The position numbers were made by a program, and so were the translations under genes. This document shows, in pieces, positions 1-7,422 of a stretch of DNA of 64,000 nt (positions within the stretch are counted from its first letter, which is position 1; each line of letters begins with the position of its first letter). Location: positions 1-64,000 of the forward strand of contig JAQZBP010000003.1 of NCBI GenBank assembly GCA_029237815.1. Direction: 5' to 3'. The notes beneath the pieces were generated by a model. That model was not told the DNA's origin. It saw nothing but the letters and a program-made list of their open reading frames with translations, and made no database searches. This DNA comes from Moraxellaceae bacterium. Its GTDB lineage: Bacteria > Pseudomonadota > Gammaproteobacteria > Pseudomonadales > Moraxellaceae.

Positions 1-717
1 CTGGCCGACTTCGACGATTTCGCTGGGGTGCTTGATGCGCTTCCAGGCCATGTCGGTGATGTGCAGCAGGCCGTCGATGCCGCCGAGGTCCACGAACGCG
101 CCGTAGTCGGTGAGGTTCTTGATGATGCCCTTGACGGTCTGGCCTTCCTGCAGGTTTTCCAGCAGGGCTTCGCGCTCGGCGGAGCTCTCGGCCTCCATCA
201 CGGCACGGCGGGACACGACCACGTTGTTGCGCTTGGCGTCCAGCTTGATGAGCTTGAATTCCAGCTCGCGGCCTTCGAGGTGAGTGGTGTCGCGGATCGG
301 ACGGATGTCGACCAGCGAACCGGGCAGGAAGGCGCGGATGGAACCAACGTCCACGGTGAAGCCGCCCTTGACCTTGCCGGAGATGATGCCCTTGACGATT
401 TCGCCACCTTCGAAAATCTTTTCGAGGCGGGTCCAGGTCTCGGCGCGCTTGGCGTCTTCGCGGGACAGGATGGTGCGGCCCTGGCCGTCATCCAGCTGCT
501 TGATTACCACGTCCACGGAGTCGCCGACGGCGACTTCGAGCTCGCGACGATCGTTCAGGAACTCTTCGCGGGCAATGACACCTTCCGACTTGAGACCGGT
601 GTCCACAGTGATCCAATCGTCATCGATGGCCACCACGGTACCGCTGATAACGGCTCCCCGTTCGACATCCAGGCTCTTCAGGCTCTCTTCAAAGAGGGCG
701 GCAAATGATTCACTCAT
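1..717 (-). CDS. rpsA: 30S ribosomal protein S1, N-terminal part (cut by window edge)
   Basis: The minus strand reads from an ATG at 717 as [16 protein letters not shown], followed by a typical first S1 (OB-fold) domain. About 239 codons are present; the rest lies beyond base 1. S1 binds mRNA upstream of start codons on the 30S subunit and helps initiate translation of structured messages. The sequence seen covers roughly the first two S1 domains and part of a third; the full protein is normally about 555-560 residues. It is the last visible gene of the gyrA-to-rpsA series. A terminator-like hairpin lies between cmk and this gene, so rpsA probably also has its own promoter. Identification is secure from the N-terminus and the cmk neighbour. 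Confidence 0.96.
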   Translation of the reverse strand, partial: MSESFAALFEESLKSLDVERGAVISGTVVAIDDDWITVDTGLKSEGVIAREEFLNDRRELEVAVGDSVDVVIKQLDDGQGRTILSREDAKRAETWTRLEKIFEGGEIVKGIISGKVKGGFTVDVGSIRAFLPGSLVDIRPIRDTTHLEGRELEFKLIKLDAKRNNVVVSRRAVMEAESSAEREALLENLQEGQTVKGIIKNLTDYGAFVDLGGIDGLLHITDMAWKRIKHPSEIVEVGQ

Positions 718-734
718 GTGTAAAAACCTTTTTT

Positions 735-748
735 GATGCTTGCGCATC
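735..748 (-). promoter_or_regulatory. Small stem-loop in the rpsA leader
   Basis: On the minus strand the leader contains GATGC-GCAA-GCATC, a perfect 5-bp stem closed by a GNRA-type tetraloop. It lies 17 nt upstream of the rpsA ATG. A second, weaker CATGA/TCATG hairpin lies further upstream. No strong Shine-Dalgarno is present; only AAGG occurs near the start. In E. coli the rpsA leader folds into hairpins and S1 represses its own translation there. Function here is inferred from that analogy. Confidence 0.4.
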
Positions 749-845
749 GATTGCTGACCGCACATGACCAGCTCATGCGGGGTTGTTAATTAAGACCCTG
801 ACTCCACCCTTGCTGGTTGGCGTGAAGAAAGTGTCGTTCCAAATA

Positions 846-881
846 CAAAAAGCCTTGGCCCCGATCCCGGGGAAGGCTTTT
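846..881 (-). terminator. Terminator-like hairpin between cmk and rpsA
   Basis: The inverted repeat AAAAGCCTT...AAGGCTTTT has inner CCCC/GGGG pairing and a two-base bulge. It is followed on the minus strand by a run of T. It lies about 40 bases after the cmk stop and would end or attenuate transcription coming from gyrA through cmk before rpsA. Confidence 0.7.
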
Positions 882-918
882 CGTCCTGAATTCTCTGTCG
901 GCCCTGAGGGTGGCGGAG

Positions 919-1647
919 CTATTTCAATCGCCGCTTCAACTCGGGTATCTGCTCGATTTCGCGCAGGACACGGGCCATTACTTCGTCGATACCAAGCCGC
1001 GTGGAGTCCAGCACGATGGCATCGTCTGCGGGCTTGAGCGGAGCGATCGGACGATTGATGTCACGCTCGTCGCGGGCCCGTATGTCGTCAACAAGGGCCG
1101 GGAGACTAGCACTGAAGCCCTTTTCCAGCAACTGCCGGTACCGCCGCTCGGCTCGCGCCTCGGCTGTCGCCGTCAGGAAAATCTTCAGGCTGGCATCGGG
1201 GAAAACCACCGTCCCCATATCTCGGCCATCAGCCACCAGCCCCGGCTCCTCCCGGAACTCATGCTGGCGCTGCAGCAGGGCGGCACGGACCGCCGGCAAG
1301 GCTGCGACCAGGGAAGCGGCCTTTCCCATTTCTTCGCTACGGATCTCCGTGGCCACATCCTCGCCCTCGAGGATGATGACGGCGTCGCCGTCGGGACCCT
1401 GCCGGAACTGCACATCCAGATGACCGGCCAGCACCTGCAAGGCTGCCTCGTTGTCCAGACCAACCCCATGATGCTGGGCGGCCAGCGCCAGGAGACGATA
1501 AAGCGAACCGGAGTCCAGCACATGAAACCCGAGGAGCGACGCCAGACGATGGGCAATGGTGCCCTTGCCCGAACCGCTTGGACCATCGATTGCCACCACG
1601 GGAGCCGGGCTAGGCGGCATCACCATTCGTTCAAATTCGGCGCTCAT
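919..1647 (-). CDS. cmk: Cytidylate kinase
   Basis: This 242-residue protein phosphorylates CMP and dCMP with ATP in the cytoplasm, feeding pyrimidine nucleotide synthesis. The P-loop GPSGSGKGT lies near residues 23-31, and the CMP-binding and lid regions ([20 protein letters not shown]) are present. Length is slightly above the usual 225-230 because of a short N-terminal extension. The chosen ATG has a strong Shine-Dalgarno (AGGAGG, 6 bases upstream). It sits 199 bases after tyrA-aroA and upstream of rpsA, the conserved order in Pseudomonas-like genomes. Confidence 0.96.
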   Translation of the reverse strand: MSAEFERMVMPPSPAPVVAIDGPSGSGKGTIAHRLASLLGFHVLDSGSLYRLLALAAQHHGVGLDNEAALQVLAGHLDVQFRQGPDGDAVIILEGEDVATEIRSEEMGKAASLVAALPAVRAALLQRQHEFREEPGLVADGRDMGTVVFPDASLKIFLTATAEARAERRYRQLLEKGFSASLPALVDDIRARDERDINRPIAPLKPADDAIVLDSTRLGIDEVMARVLREIEQIPELKRRLK

Positions 1648-1764
1648 TGAATTCCTCCTGCCGCGCCGGGTAGCCCATCCTGTCTCGAAGGCCGGCGACG
1701 GTCATGTCATCCCTGTCTTGCAAGCAAATGCCGCGCCCCCGCACAGGGGCGGAAAAGGCGCGTG

Positions 1765-1778
1765 CTTTCTATAGAAAG
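1765..1778. repeat. 14-bp perfect palindrome in the aroA-cmk gap
   Basis: CTTTCTATAGAAAG reads the same on both strands. It lies in the largest gap inside the supraoperon, about 120 bases upstream of cmk. On the minus strand it contains TATAGA, with TTGCTT 15 bases before it, so it could overlap an internal promoter for cmk-rpsA or be an operator. Neither is shown. Confidence 0.3.
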
Positions 1779-1846
1779 TTGCAGGGAAAAGCAATCTTGA
1801 CAGCCCCGAAGGGCGCCGCCGGAGGGCGGGCCACCGGGATTCGGAA

Positions 1847-4069
1847 TCAGTCCTTCTCTTGCACGGACACGAGGAGCCCGGCGCGTCGGGCAATACCGGT
1901 GAAGTCGGGGAAGCTTGTCGCCACATTGGCGCAATCCTCGATTTCGATCGGACCGCTGGCACGCAGCGCCGCCATGGCAAAGGACATGGCGATGCGATGG
2001 TCGCCATGGCTGACCACCCTGCCCGCCCCGAGTTGCCCACCCTGGATGACGATGCCATCCGGCGTAGGTCGGGCATCGATACCCAAGATTGCCAGGCCGT
2101 CAGCCATGACCTGGATGCGGTCGGATTCCTTGACGCGAAGCTCCTCCGCGCCCGTCAGGACCGTTTCGCCTTCGGCGCACGCGGCGGCAATGAACAGCGC
2201 AGGGAACTCGTCGATGGCCAGCGGCACCTGGTCTTCAGGGATCCGGATACCCTTGAGCCGTGCACTACGGATACGGATATCCGCCACTGGCTCTCCCCCC
2301 ACCTCCCGCTCATTGAGCAGCGTCAGATCGCCGCCCATCGCCCGCAGGATGTTGATGACGCCGATTCGGGTCGGATTAATGCCGACGTGCTGCAGGGTAA
2401 TGTCGGAGCCCGGGGCAATACTGGCACCAACCATGAAGAAGGCCGCCGATGAAATGTCCGCCGGAACATCGATACGAGTGGCGCGAAGGCGGCCACCGCC
2501 CCGGACGGCGACAGTGGGCCCCGCCACGCTCACCTCATAACCGAAACCCCGAAGCATGCGCTCCGTATGATCGCGCGTCGGCGCCGGCTCGGTCACGACG
2601 GTCTCACCCTCGGCCCAGAGGCCCGCCAGCAGCACGCCCGACTTCACCTGGGCCGATGCCACCGGCATATCGTAGTGGATTCCCTTCAGCTGCCGGCCGC
2701 CCTTGATGGTGACCGGAGGCGTACCGCGCTCGCCGGTGGTCTGGATCTCCGCACCCATCTGGCGCAGCGGTTTGGCCACGCGCTCCATCGGCCGCTTGCT
2801 GAGGGAAGGATCACCCGTCATCACCGAGTCGAAGGACTGGGCCGACAGAATGCCCGACAGCAACCGCATGCTGGTACCCGAGTTGCCACAATAGATGGGT
2901 CCGGGAGGGGGCTTGAGACCCGTCACGCCGACGCCGTGAATCCTGACCTCTCCATCATGGGGACCTTCAATCACGACCCCCATGTCGCGGAAGGCCTGCA
3001 GCGTGGCCAGCGCATCCTCGCCTTCAAGGAAGCCGGTGACCTCGGTCACGCCGTCAGCCAGGGAGCCCAGCATGATGGAACGGTGCGAGATGGACTTGTC
3101 GCCGGGAACGCGCACGGCACCGGCCAGCTTGCCCCCGGGTTGTACACGGTATTCGATATCTTTCTGCTTCATGGTCTTCGCATAGGCCGTACCGGCCAAC
3201 ATATGGGTGAAATGGTCGCGAGCGGCCTTGGCCCGGGTGAAAACACCCAGCAGCCCCTCGGAATCGTCTTGCTCGATGGCGCGGCGCAACATGGCCAGGT
3301 CATCGGTGAAATGGTCGAGCGCCGACAGCAACGCAGTCTTGTTGCCGCGGAAGATGTCCCGCCACATGACAGGATCGCTGGCGGCGATGCGCGTGAAGTC
3401 GCGGAAGCCTCCCGCCGCATAGCGAAAGATATCGAGGTTCTCGGACTCGCGCGCGAGGGTGTCCACCAGGGAAAAGGCCAGCAGATGCGGCAGGTGACTG
3501 GTACGGGCCAACACGGCGTCGTGTCGCTCGACCGGCATCTCAAGAACTTCGGCGCCCATCGCCTGCCAGATCGCCCGGACCTTAGCCACCGCCTCGGGAG
3601 CGGACTCCGGCACCGGGGTCAGGATCACCTTGTGTCGGGCGAAAAGGTCCGGACGCCCCGCCAGCACACCGCTCTGCTCCGAGCCTGCTATCGGGTGGCC
3701 CGGAACGAACCCGCGGGGCAGCGCGCCAAACACGCGGCGGGCCGCCGCCACCACATTGCCCTTGGTGCTGCCGCCATCCGTGATGATCGCATCCGGAGCC
3801 AGGTCATCCTTTATGGCGCGTAGCACGGCCTCGGTGGATTCCACCGGCATGGCCAGAAAGACAAGGTCGGCGCCGCGCACAGCATCGGCCGGATTGCGGA
3901 AGCTTTGGCTGACCACGCCGATTTCCTCCGCCAGTGCGCAGGTCTTCTGGCTTCGCGCAGATCCGGTGATTTCCGCGGCGAGGTCCAGGTCACGCAAGGC
4001 ACGCGCGAAGCTGGAGCCGATCAGCCCCAAGCCGATGATGGCAACCTTGCGAAAACGCCCGCCACTCAT
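1847..4069 (-). CDS. tyrA-aroA: Fused prephenate dehydrogenase / EPSP synthase (TyrA-AroA)
   Basis: One reading frame of about 740 residues carries two enzymes. Residues about 1-290 form an NAD(P)-dependent prephenate/arogenate dehydrogenase with a Rossmann motif (GLGLIGSSFARAL), a step of tyrosine synthesis. From about residue 300 (MKQKDIEYRVQPGG) it is 3-phosphoshikimate 1-carboxyvinyltransferase, with signatures PGDKSISHRSIMLG, GNSGTSMRLLSG and KESDRIQ. AroA makes EPSP, the chorismate precursor. I chose the ATG at 4069, whose A overlaps the hisC TGA stop (TGATG); a GTG at 4072 is also in frame. This fusion is known in Pseudomonas and relatives. No stop or frameshift interrupts the junction. 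Confidence 0.95.
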   Translation of the reverse strand: MSGGRFRKVAIIGLGLIGSSFARALRDLDLAAEITGSARSQKTCALAEEIGVVSQSFRNPADAVRGADLVFLAMPVESTEAVLRAIKDDLAPDAIITDGGSTKGNVVAAARRVFGALPRGFVPGHPIAGSEQSGVLAGRPDLFARHKVILTPVPESAPEAVAKVRAIWQAMGAEVLEMPVERHDAVLARTSHLPHLLAFSLVDTLARESENLDIFRYAAGGFRDFTRIAASDPVMWRDIFRGNKTALLSALDHFTDDLAMLRRAIEQDDSEGLLGVFTRAKAARDHFTHMLAGTAYAKTMKQKDIEYRVQPGGKLAGAVRVPGDKSISHRSIMLGSLADGVTEVTGFLEGEDALATLQAFRDMGVVIEGPHDGEVRIHGVGVTGLKPPPGPIYCGNSGTSMRLLSGILSAQSFDSVMTGDPSLSKRPMERVAKPLRQMGAEIQTTGERGTPPVTIKGGRQLKGIHYDMPVASAQVKSGVLLAGLWAEGETVVTEPAPTRDHTERMLRGFGYEVSVAGPTVAVRGGGRLRATRIDVPADISSAAFFMVGASIAPGSDITLQHVGINPTRIGVINILRAMGGDLTLLNEREVGGEPVADIRIRSARLKGIRIPEDQVPLAIDEFPALFIAAACAEGETVLTGAEELRVKESDRIQVMADGLAILGIDARPTPDGIVIQGGQLGAGRVVSHGDHRIAMSFAMAALRASGPIEIEDCANVATSFPDFTGIARRAGLLVSVQEKD

Positions 4070-5166
4070 CACAGCACAGCCCGTAGCGACGCCAGGAAGC
4101 GCTCGTTCTCGGCGGGCGCGCCGATAGTGACCCGCAGGAAATTCGGCATGCCGTAATTGGCGACCGGCCGCACGATCACGCCTTTTCGTAACAATGCCTC
4201 ATAGACCGGCATGCCTTCACGGCGCAGGTCTATGCTGACGAAATTGCCGCGCGAGGGAATGAAGGCAAGCCCCATGTCCCGGATACCCTCCGTGATGTGC
4301 TTCATCCCCAGGGCATTCTGCACGCGCGAGCGGGACACGAACTCCTGGTCGCCCAGCGCCGCGACCGCGGCACGCAGGGCCAGCGAATTCACATTGAATG
4401 GCTGACGGACGCGGTTCAGCACGTTGGTGATGTCCGGATGCGCGAAGGCGTAACCGATCCGCAGCGCTGCCAGACCATATGCCTTGGAGAACGTGCGGGT
4501 GACAATCACGTTGGGATAGCGGTCCAGGTACTGCAGCCCATCCGGAAGATAGCCCTCCTCCACATACTCGCCATAAGCCTCGTCAAGCACGACAAGGACA
4601 TTCTCCGGAATGGCCATGAGGAAAGCTTCGAGCTCACGCTCCTCCACCCAGGTCCCGGTGGGATTGTTCGGGTTGGCGATGAAGACAACGCGGGTTCTGT
4701 CGGTGACCGCGCCGGCCATGGCCGGAAGGTCATGCCCCCAACGCTGCGCAGGAACCGTGACACCCGTGGCCCCTACGGCCTGCACCACCAGCGGGTACAC
4801 GGCGAAGGAATGCTGTGAAAATATCGCTTCGTCACCAGGCTTTAGGAAGGCCCGGCCGATGAGTTCCAGGATGTCGTTGGAGCCATTGCCCAGCGTTATT
4901 TCACCCAGCGGACGCCGGTAGAAGTCGGCCAGCGCCTTCTTCAGCACGAAGCCGTTGCCGTCCGGATAGAGCGACAGCTCCGACAGGCCGGACTCGACCG
5001 CGGTCAGCACGCGGGGCGAACACCCGAGCGGATTTTCGTTGCTGGCGAGCTTGATAATGTCGTTAAGCCCCAGCTCGCGCTCGAGTTCCTCGATCGGCTT
5101 GCCGGGCTGGTAGGGCGACAGCTTCTGGACACCCGGCGCCGCCAGGGAAATAAAGTCACATGCCAT
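4069..5166 (-). CDS. hisC: Histidinol-phosphate / aromatic aminotransferase
   Basis: This 365-residue fold-type I PLP aminotransferase has the lysine motif TRTFSKAYGLAALRIGYA and the NPNNPTGT segment of HisC. Its place between pheA and tyrA-aroA suggests it transaminates phenylpyruvate, hydroxyphenylpyruvate or prephenate as well as, or instead of, imidazole acetol phosphate. In Pseudomonas the gene at this position (hisC2/hisHb) is a broad aromatic aminotransferase. The ATG at 5166 is preceded by GGAG at 6 bases. Its stop overlaps the next start, implying translational coupling. The family is certain; the main substrate is inferred. Confidence 0.93.
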   Translation of the reverse strand: MACDFISLAAPGVQKLSPYQPGKPIEELERELGLNDIIKLASNENPLGCSPRVLTAVESGLSELSLYPDGNGFVLKKALADFYRRPLGEITLGNGSNDILELIGRAFLKPGDEAIFSQHSFAVYPLVVQAVGATGVTVPAQRWGHDLPAMAGAVTDRTRVVFIANPNNPTGTWVEERELEAFLMAIPENVLVVLDEAYGEYVEEGYLPDGLQYLDRYPNVIVTRTFSKAYGLAALRIGYAFAHPDITNVLNRVRQPFNVNSLALRAAVAALGDQEFVSRSRVQNALGMKHITEGIRDMGLAFIPSRGNFVSIDLRREGMPVYEALLRKGVIVRPVANYGMPNFLRVTIGAPAENERFLASLRAVL

Positions 5167-5199
5167 GATGGGCTCCAGGAATTCCGGAAAATTCAGGGC

Positions 5200-6294
5200 T
5201 CAGAGTACCGCTTTCGGATAAGAGCCGAGCAACTTGAGATCGCGCACCCGCGATTCCAGTTCTGCAATGGCCGCCTGCACTGGCGCATCGTCCACGTGCC
5301 CTTCGAAATCGATGAAGAAGACATAGGACCAGGCGTCGGTCTGCGATGGCCGGCTTTCGATGCGCGTGAGGTTAATGCTGCGGTTCTTGAAGGGCTCCAG
5401 GATGCCATAGAGCGCACCCGCCTGGTTACGGTGCATCGACACGATCAGCGAGGTCTTGTCGTCCCCGGACCGCGGTACCGATTCATTGCCGATGATCAGG
5501 AAGCGTGTCGTGTTCTTCGGATTGTCCTCGATGCACTCGTTCAGCTTGGTCAGGCCATAGAGCTCGGCAGCAGTCTCGCCGGCAATCGCTGCCGAGTGCC
5601 ATTCGCCCTTGATGCGCCGTGCGGCTTCCGCATTGCTAGACACCGCGACGCGCTCCGCCTTGGGGAAGTGCGCATCCAGCCACTTGCGACACTGCGCCAG
5701 GGACTGCTGATGGGAGTAGATGCGGGAGATGGCATCGGGCCGCGTACCCTCGGCCACCAGCAGGTGGTGATGAATACGGAGCTGAACCTCGCCGATGATC
5801 CTGACCGTGGACGTAATGAAGGAATCGGCTGTATGCGTCACCACGCCTTCCGTGCTGTTCTCGACGGGGACCACGCCGTAATTCACGGCGCCCGCCTCCA
5901 CTTCGCGGAACACCTCGTCGATGGTGGCGAGCGGGACGGTCTGTACGGAATGCCCGAAGTGCTTCAGGGCAGCTGCCTGCGTGAAGGTACCGGCGGGCCC
6001 GAAAAAGGCGATCCTCATCGGATGCTCCAGCGCCAGACACGCCGACATGATTTCGCGGAACAGCCGCGCCATTTCCTCGGGATCCAGCGGGCCCTGGTTG
6101 CGCGCCATCACCTTCTGCAGCACCTGGGCTTCGCGCTCGGGGCGATAGAAGACCGTGGCGTTCGGGTCCTCCGCCTTCTTGATCTCCGCTACCTGCTGAG
6201 CACACTGCGCACGCTGGTTGATCAGGATCTGGATCTGCTCGTCGAGGGTGTCGATTTTCTGGCGCACCTGGTCGAGCGTGGTTTTTTCGCTCAT
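5200..6294 (-). CDS. pheA: Chorismate mutase / prephenate dehydratase (P-protein)
   Basis: A bifunctional enzyme of 364 residues converts chorismate to prephenate and then phenylpyruvate for phenylalanine synthesis. An AroQ-type mutase helical domain (residues about 5-90, LDQVRQKIDTLDEQIQ) is followed by a dehydratase domain (GPAGTFTQAAALKHFG; VPVENSTEGVVTHT). A C-terminal ACT domain carries the ESRP motif of the phenylalanine feedback site. The start is set at the ATG at 6294 (MSEKTTL), which overlaps the end of serC by about 5 codon positions of spacing. An upstream in-frame ATG would extend 8 residues into serC and is less likely. Confidence 0.95.
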   Translation of the reverse strand: MSEKTTLDQVRQKIDTLDEQIQILINQRAQCAQQVAEIKKAEDPNATVFYRPEREAQVLQKVMARNQGPLDPEEMARLFREIMSACLALEHPMRIAFFGPAGTFTQAAALKHFGHSVQTVPLATIDEVFREVEAGAVNYGVVPVENSTEGVVTHTADSFITSTVRIIGEVQLRIHHHLLVAEGTRPDAISRIYSHQQSLAQCRKWLDAHFPKAERVAVSSNAEAARRIKGEWHSAAIAGETAAELYGLTKLNECIEDNPKNTTRFLIIGNESVPRSGDDKTSLIVSMHRNQAGALYGILEPFKNRSINLTRIESRPSQTDAWSYVFFIDFEGHVDDAPVQAAIAELESRVRDLKLLGSYPKAVL

Positions 6295-6298
6295 GGCC

Positions 6299-7381
6299 TC
6301 AGCCCATCTTCTTCGCAAAGTCCTTCATGAAGTCGATCAGCGCATCCACGCCCTCTTCCGGAACGGCGTTGTAGAGGCTGGCGCGCATGCCGCCGACCGA
6401 GCGGTGACCGGCAAGGTTCAGCAGGCCACGGGCTTCGGCATCGCGCAGGAAGGTTTTTTCCAGCGCGGGATCGATCAGGGTGAAAGGCACGTTCATGATG
6501 GAGCGGTACGGCAGCATCACAGGGTTGTGATAGAAGCCGTTGCTCTCATCAATGGCTGCATACAGCTTGGTGGCTTTGCGGTGGTTGATCTCCGCCATCT
6601 TCTCCAAGCCACCGATATGCTTGAGCCACTTGAAGACGAGGCCGGCCAGGTACCAGCTGAAGGTCGGCGGCGTGTTGTACATGGAGCCGTTTTCGGCGGC
6701 GACCTTGTAGTCGAGCATCGTCGGCGTACCGGGCAGGACTTCACCGATCAGGTCCTCGCGCACGATGACCACGACGATGCCGGCCGGGCCGATATTCTTC
6801 TGCGCGCCGGCGTAAATCAGGCCGAACTTCGAGACATCCAGCGGCTCGGAAAGGATGCTTGACGAAAAGTCAGCCACCAGTGGCACGTCGGCGTCGGGGA
6901 TGTAGTTGTACTGCACGCCGTGGATGGTCTCGTTGGGCGTGTAGTGCAGATAGGCCGCCTTGGAATTCAGGTTCCAGGTGTCCAGCGCGGGCACCCCACG
7001 GAACTTGTTGTGCTCGTCCGAAGCCACGACATTGACGTCGCAATACTTCCTCGCCTCGGCGATGGCCTTGCCCGACCACATGCCGGTATTGACGTAGTCA
7101 GCCGTGCTGTGGCCGCGCAGCAAGTTCATCGGGATCTGCGCGAACTGCAGCGAGGCGCCGCCCTGAAGGAACAGCACCTTGTAGTTGGCTGGAATCTTCA
7201 ACAGGTCACGAAGGTCCTGCTCCGCCTCCTCGGCAATCGCGATGTAGTCTGCCGAGCGATGGCTCATCTCCATCACGGACATGCCCTTGCCCTTGTAGTT
7301 GAGCAGGTCCTTCTGGGCTTCGCTCAGCACGGCTTGCGGGAGGGCGGCAGGGCCGGCGCAGAAATTGTAGGCACGAGTCAT
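6299..7381 (-). CDS. serC: Phosphoserine aminotransferase
   Basis: This 360-residue PLP enzyme transaminates 3-phosphohydroxypyruvate with glutamate in serine synthesis and also acts in pyridoxal phosphate synthesis. It starts MTRAYNFCAGPAALP, as usual for the family, and the PLP lysine lies in GAQKNIGPAG. An in-frame ATG 15 codons upstream would overlap the gyrA stop. I prefer 7381 because AAGGA precedes it and because family members begin at MxRxYNF. It is the second gene of the gyrA-to-rpsA series, 41 bases after gyrA. Confidence 0.96.
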   Translation of the reverse strand: MTRAYNFCAGPAALPQAVLSEAQKDLLNYKGKGMSVMEMSHRSADYIAIAEEAEQDLRDLLKIPANYKVLFLQGGASLQFAQIPMNLLRGHSTADYVNTGMWSGKAIAEARKYCDVNVVASDEHNKFRGVPALDTWNLNSKAAYLHYTPNETIHGVQYNYIPDADVPLVADFSSSILSEPLDVSKFGLIYAGAQKNIGPAGIVVVIVREDLIGEVLPGTPTMLDYKVAAENGSMYNTPPTFSWYLAGLVFKWLKHIGGLEKMAEINHRKATKLYAAIDESNGFYHNPVMLPYRSIMNVPFTLIDPALEKTFLRDAEARGLLNLAGHRSVGGMRASLYNAVPEEGVDALIDFMKDFAKKMG

Positions 7382-7422
7382 TTCAGATTCCTTCTCGTCG
7401 GCGACGAGCGCTTCAATCAATG

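Noticed and set aside
1797-1802. Perfect TTGACA on the plus strand
   Set aside because: No matching -10 at suitable spacing and no plus-strand gene downstream.
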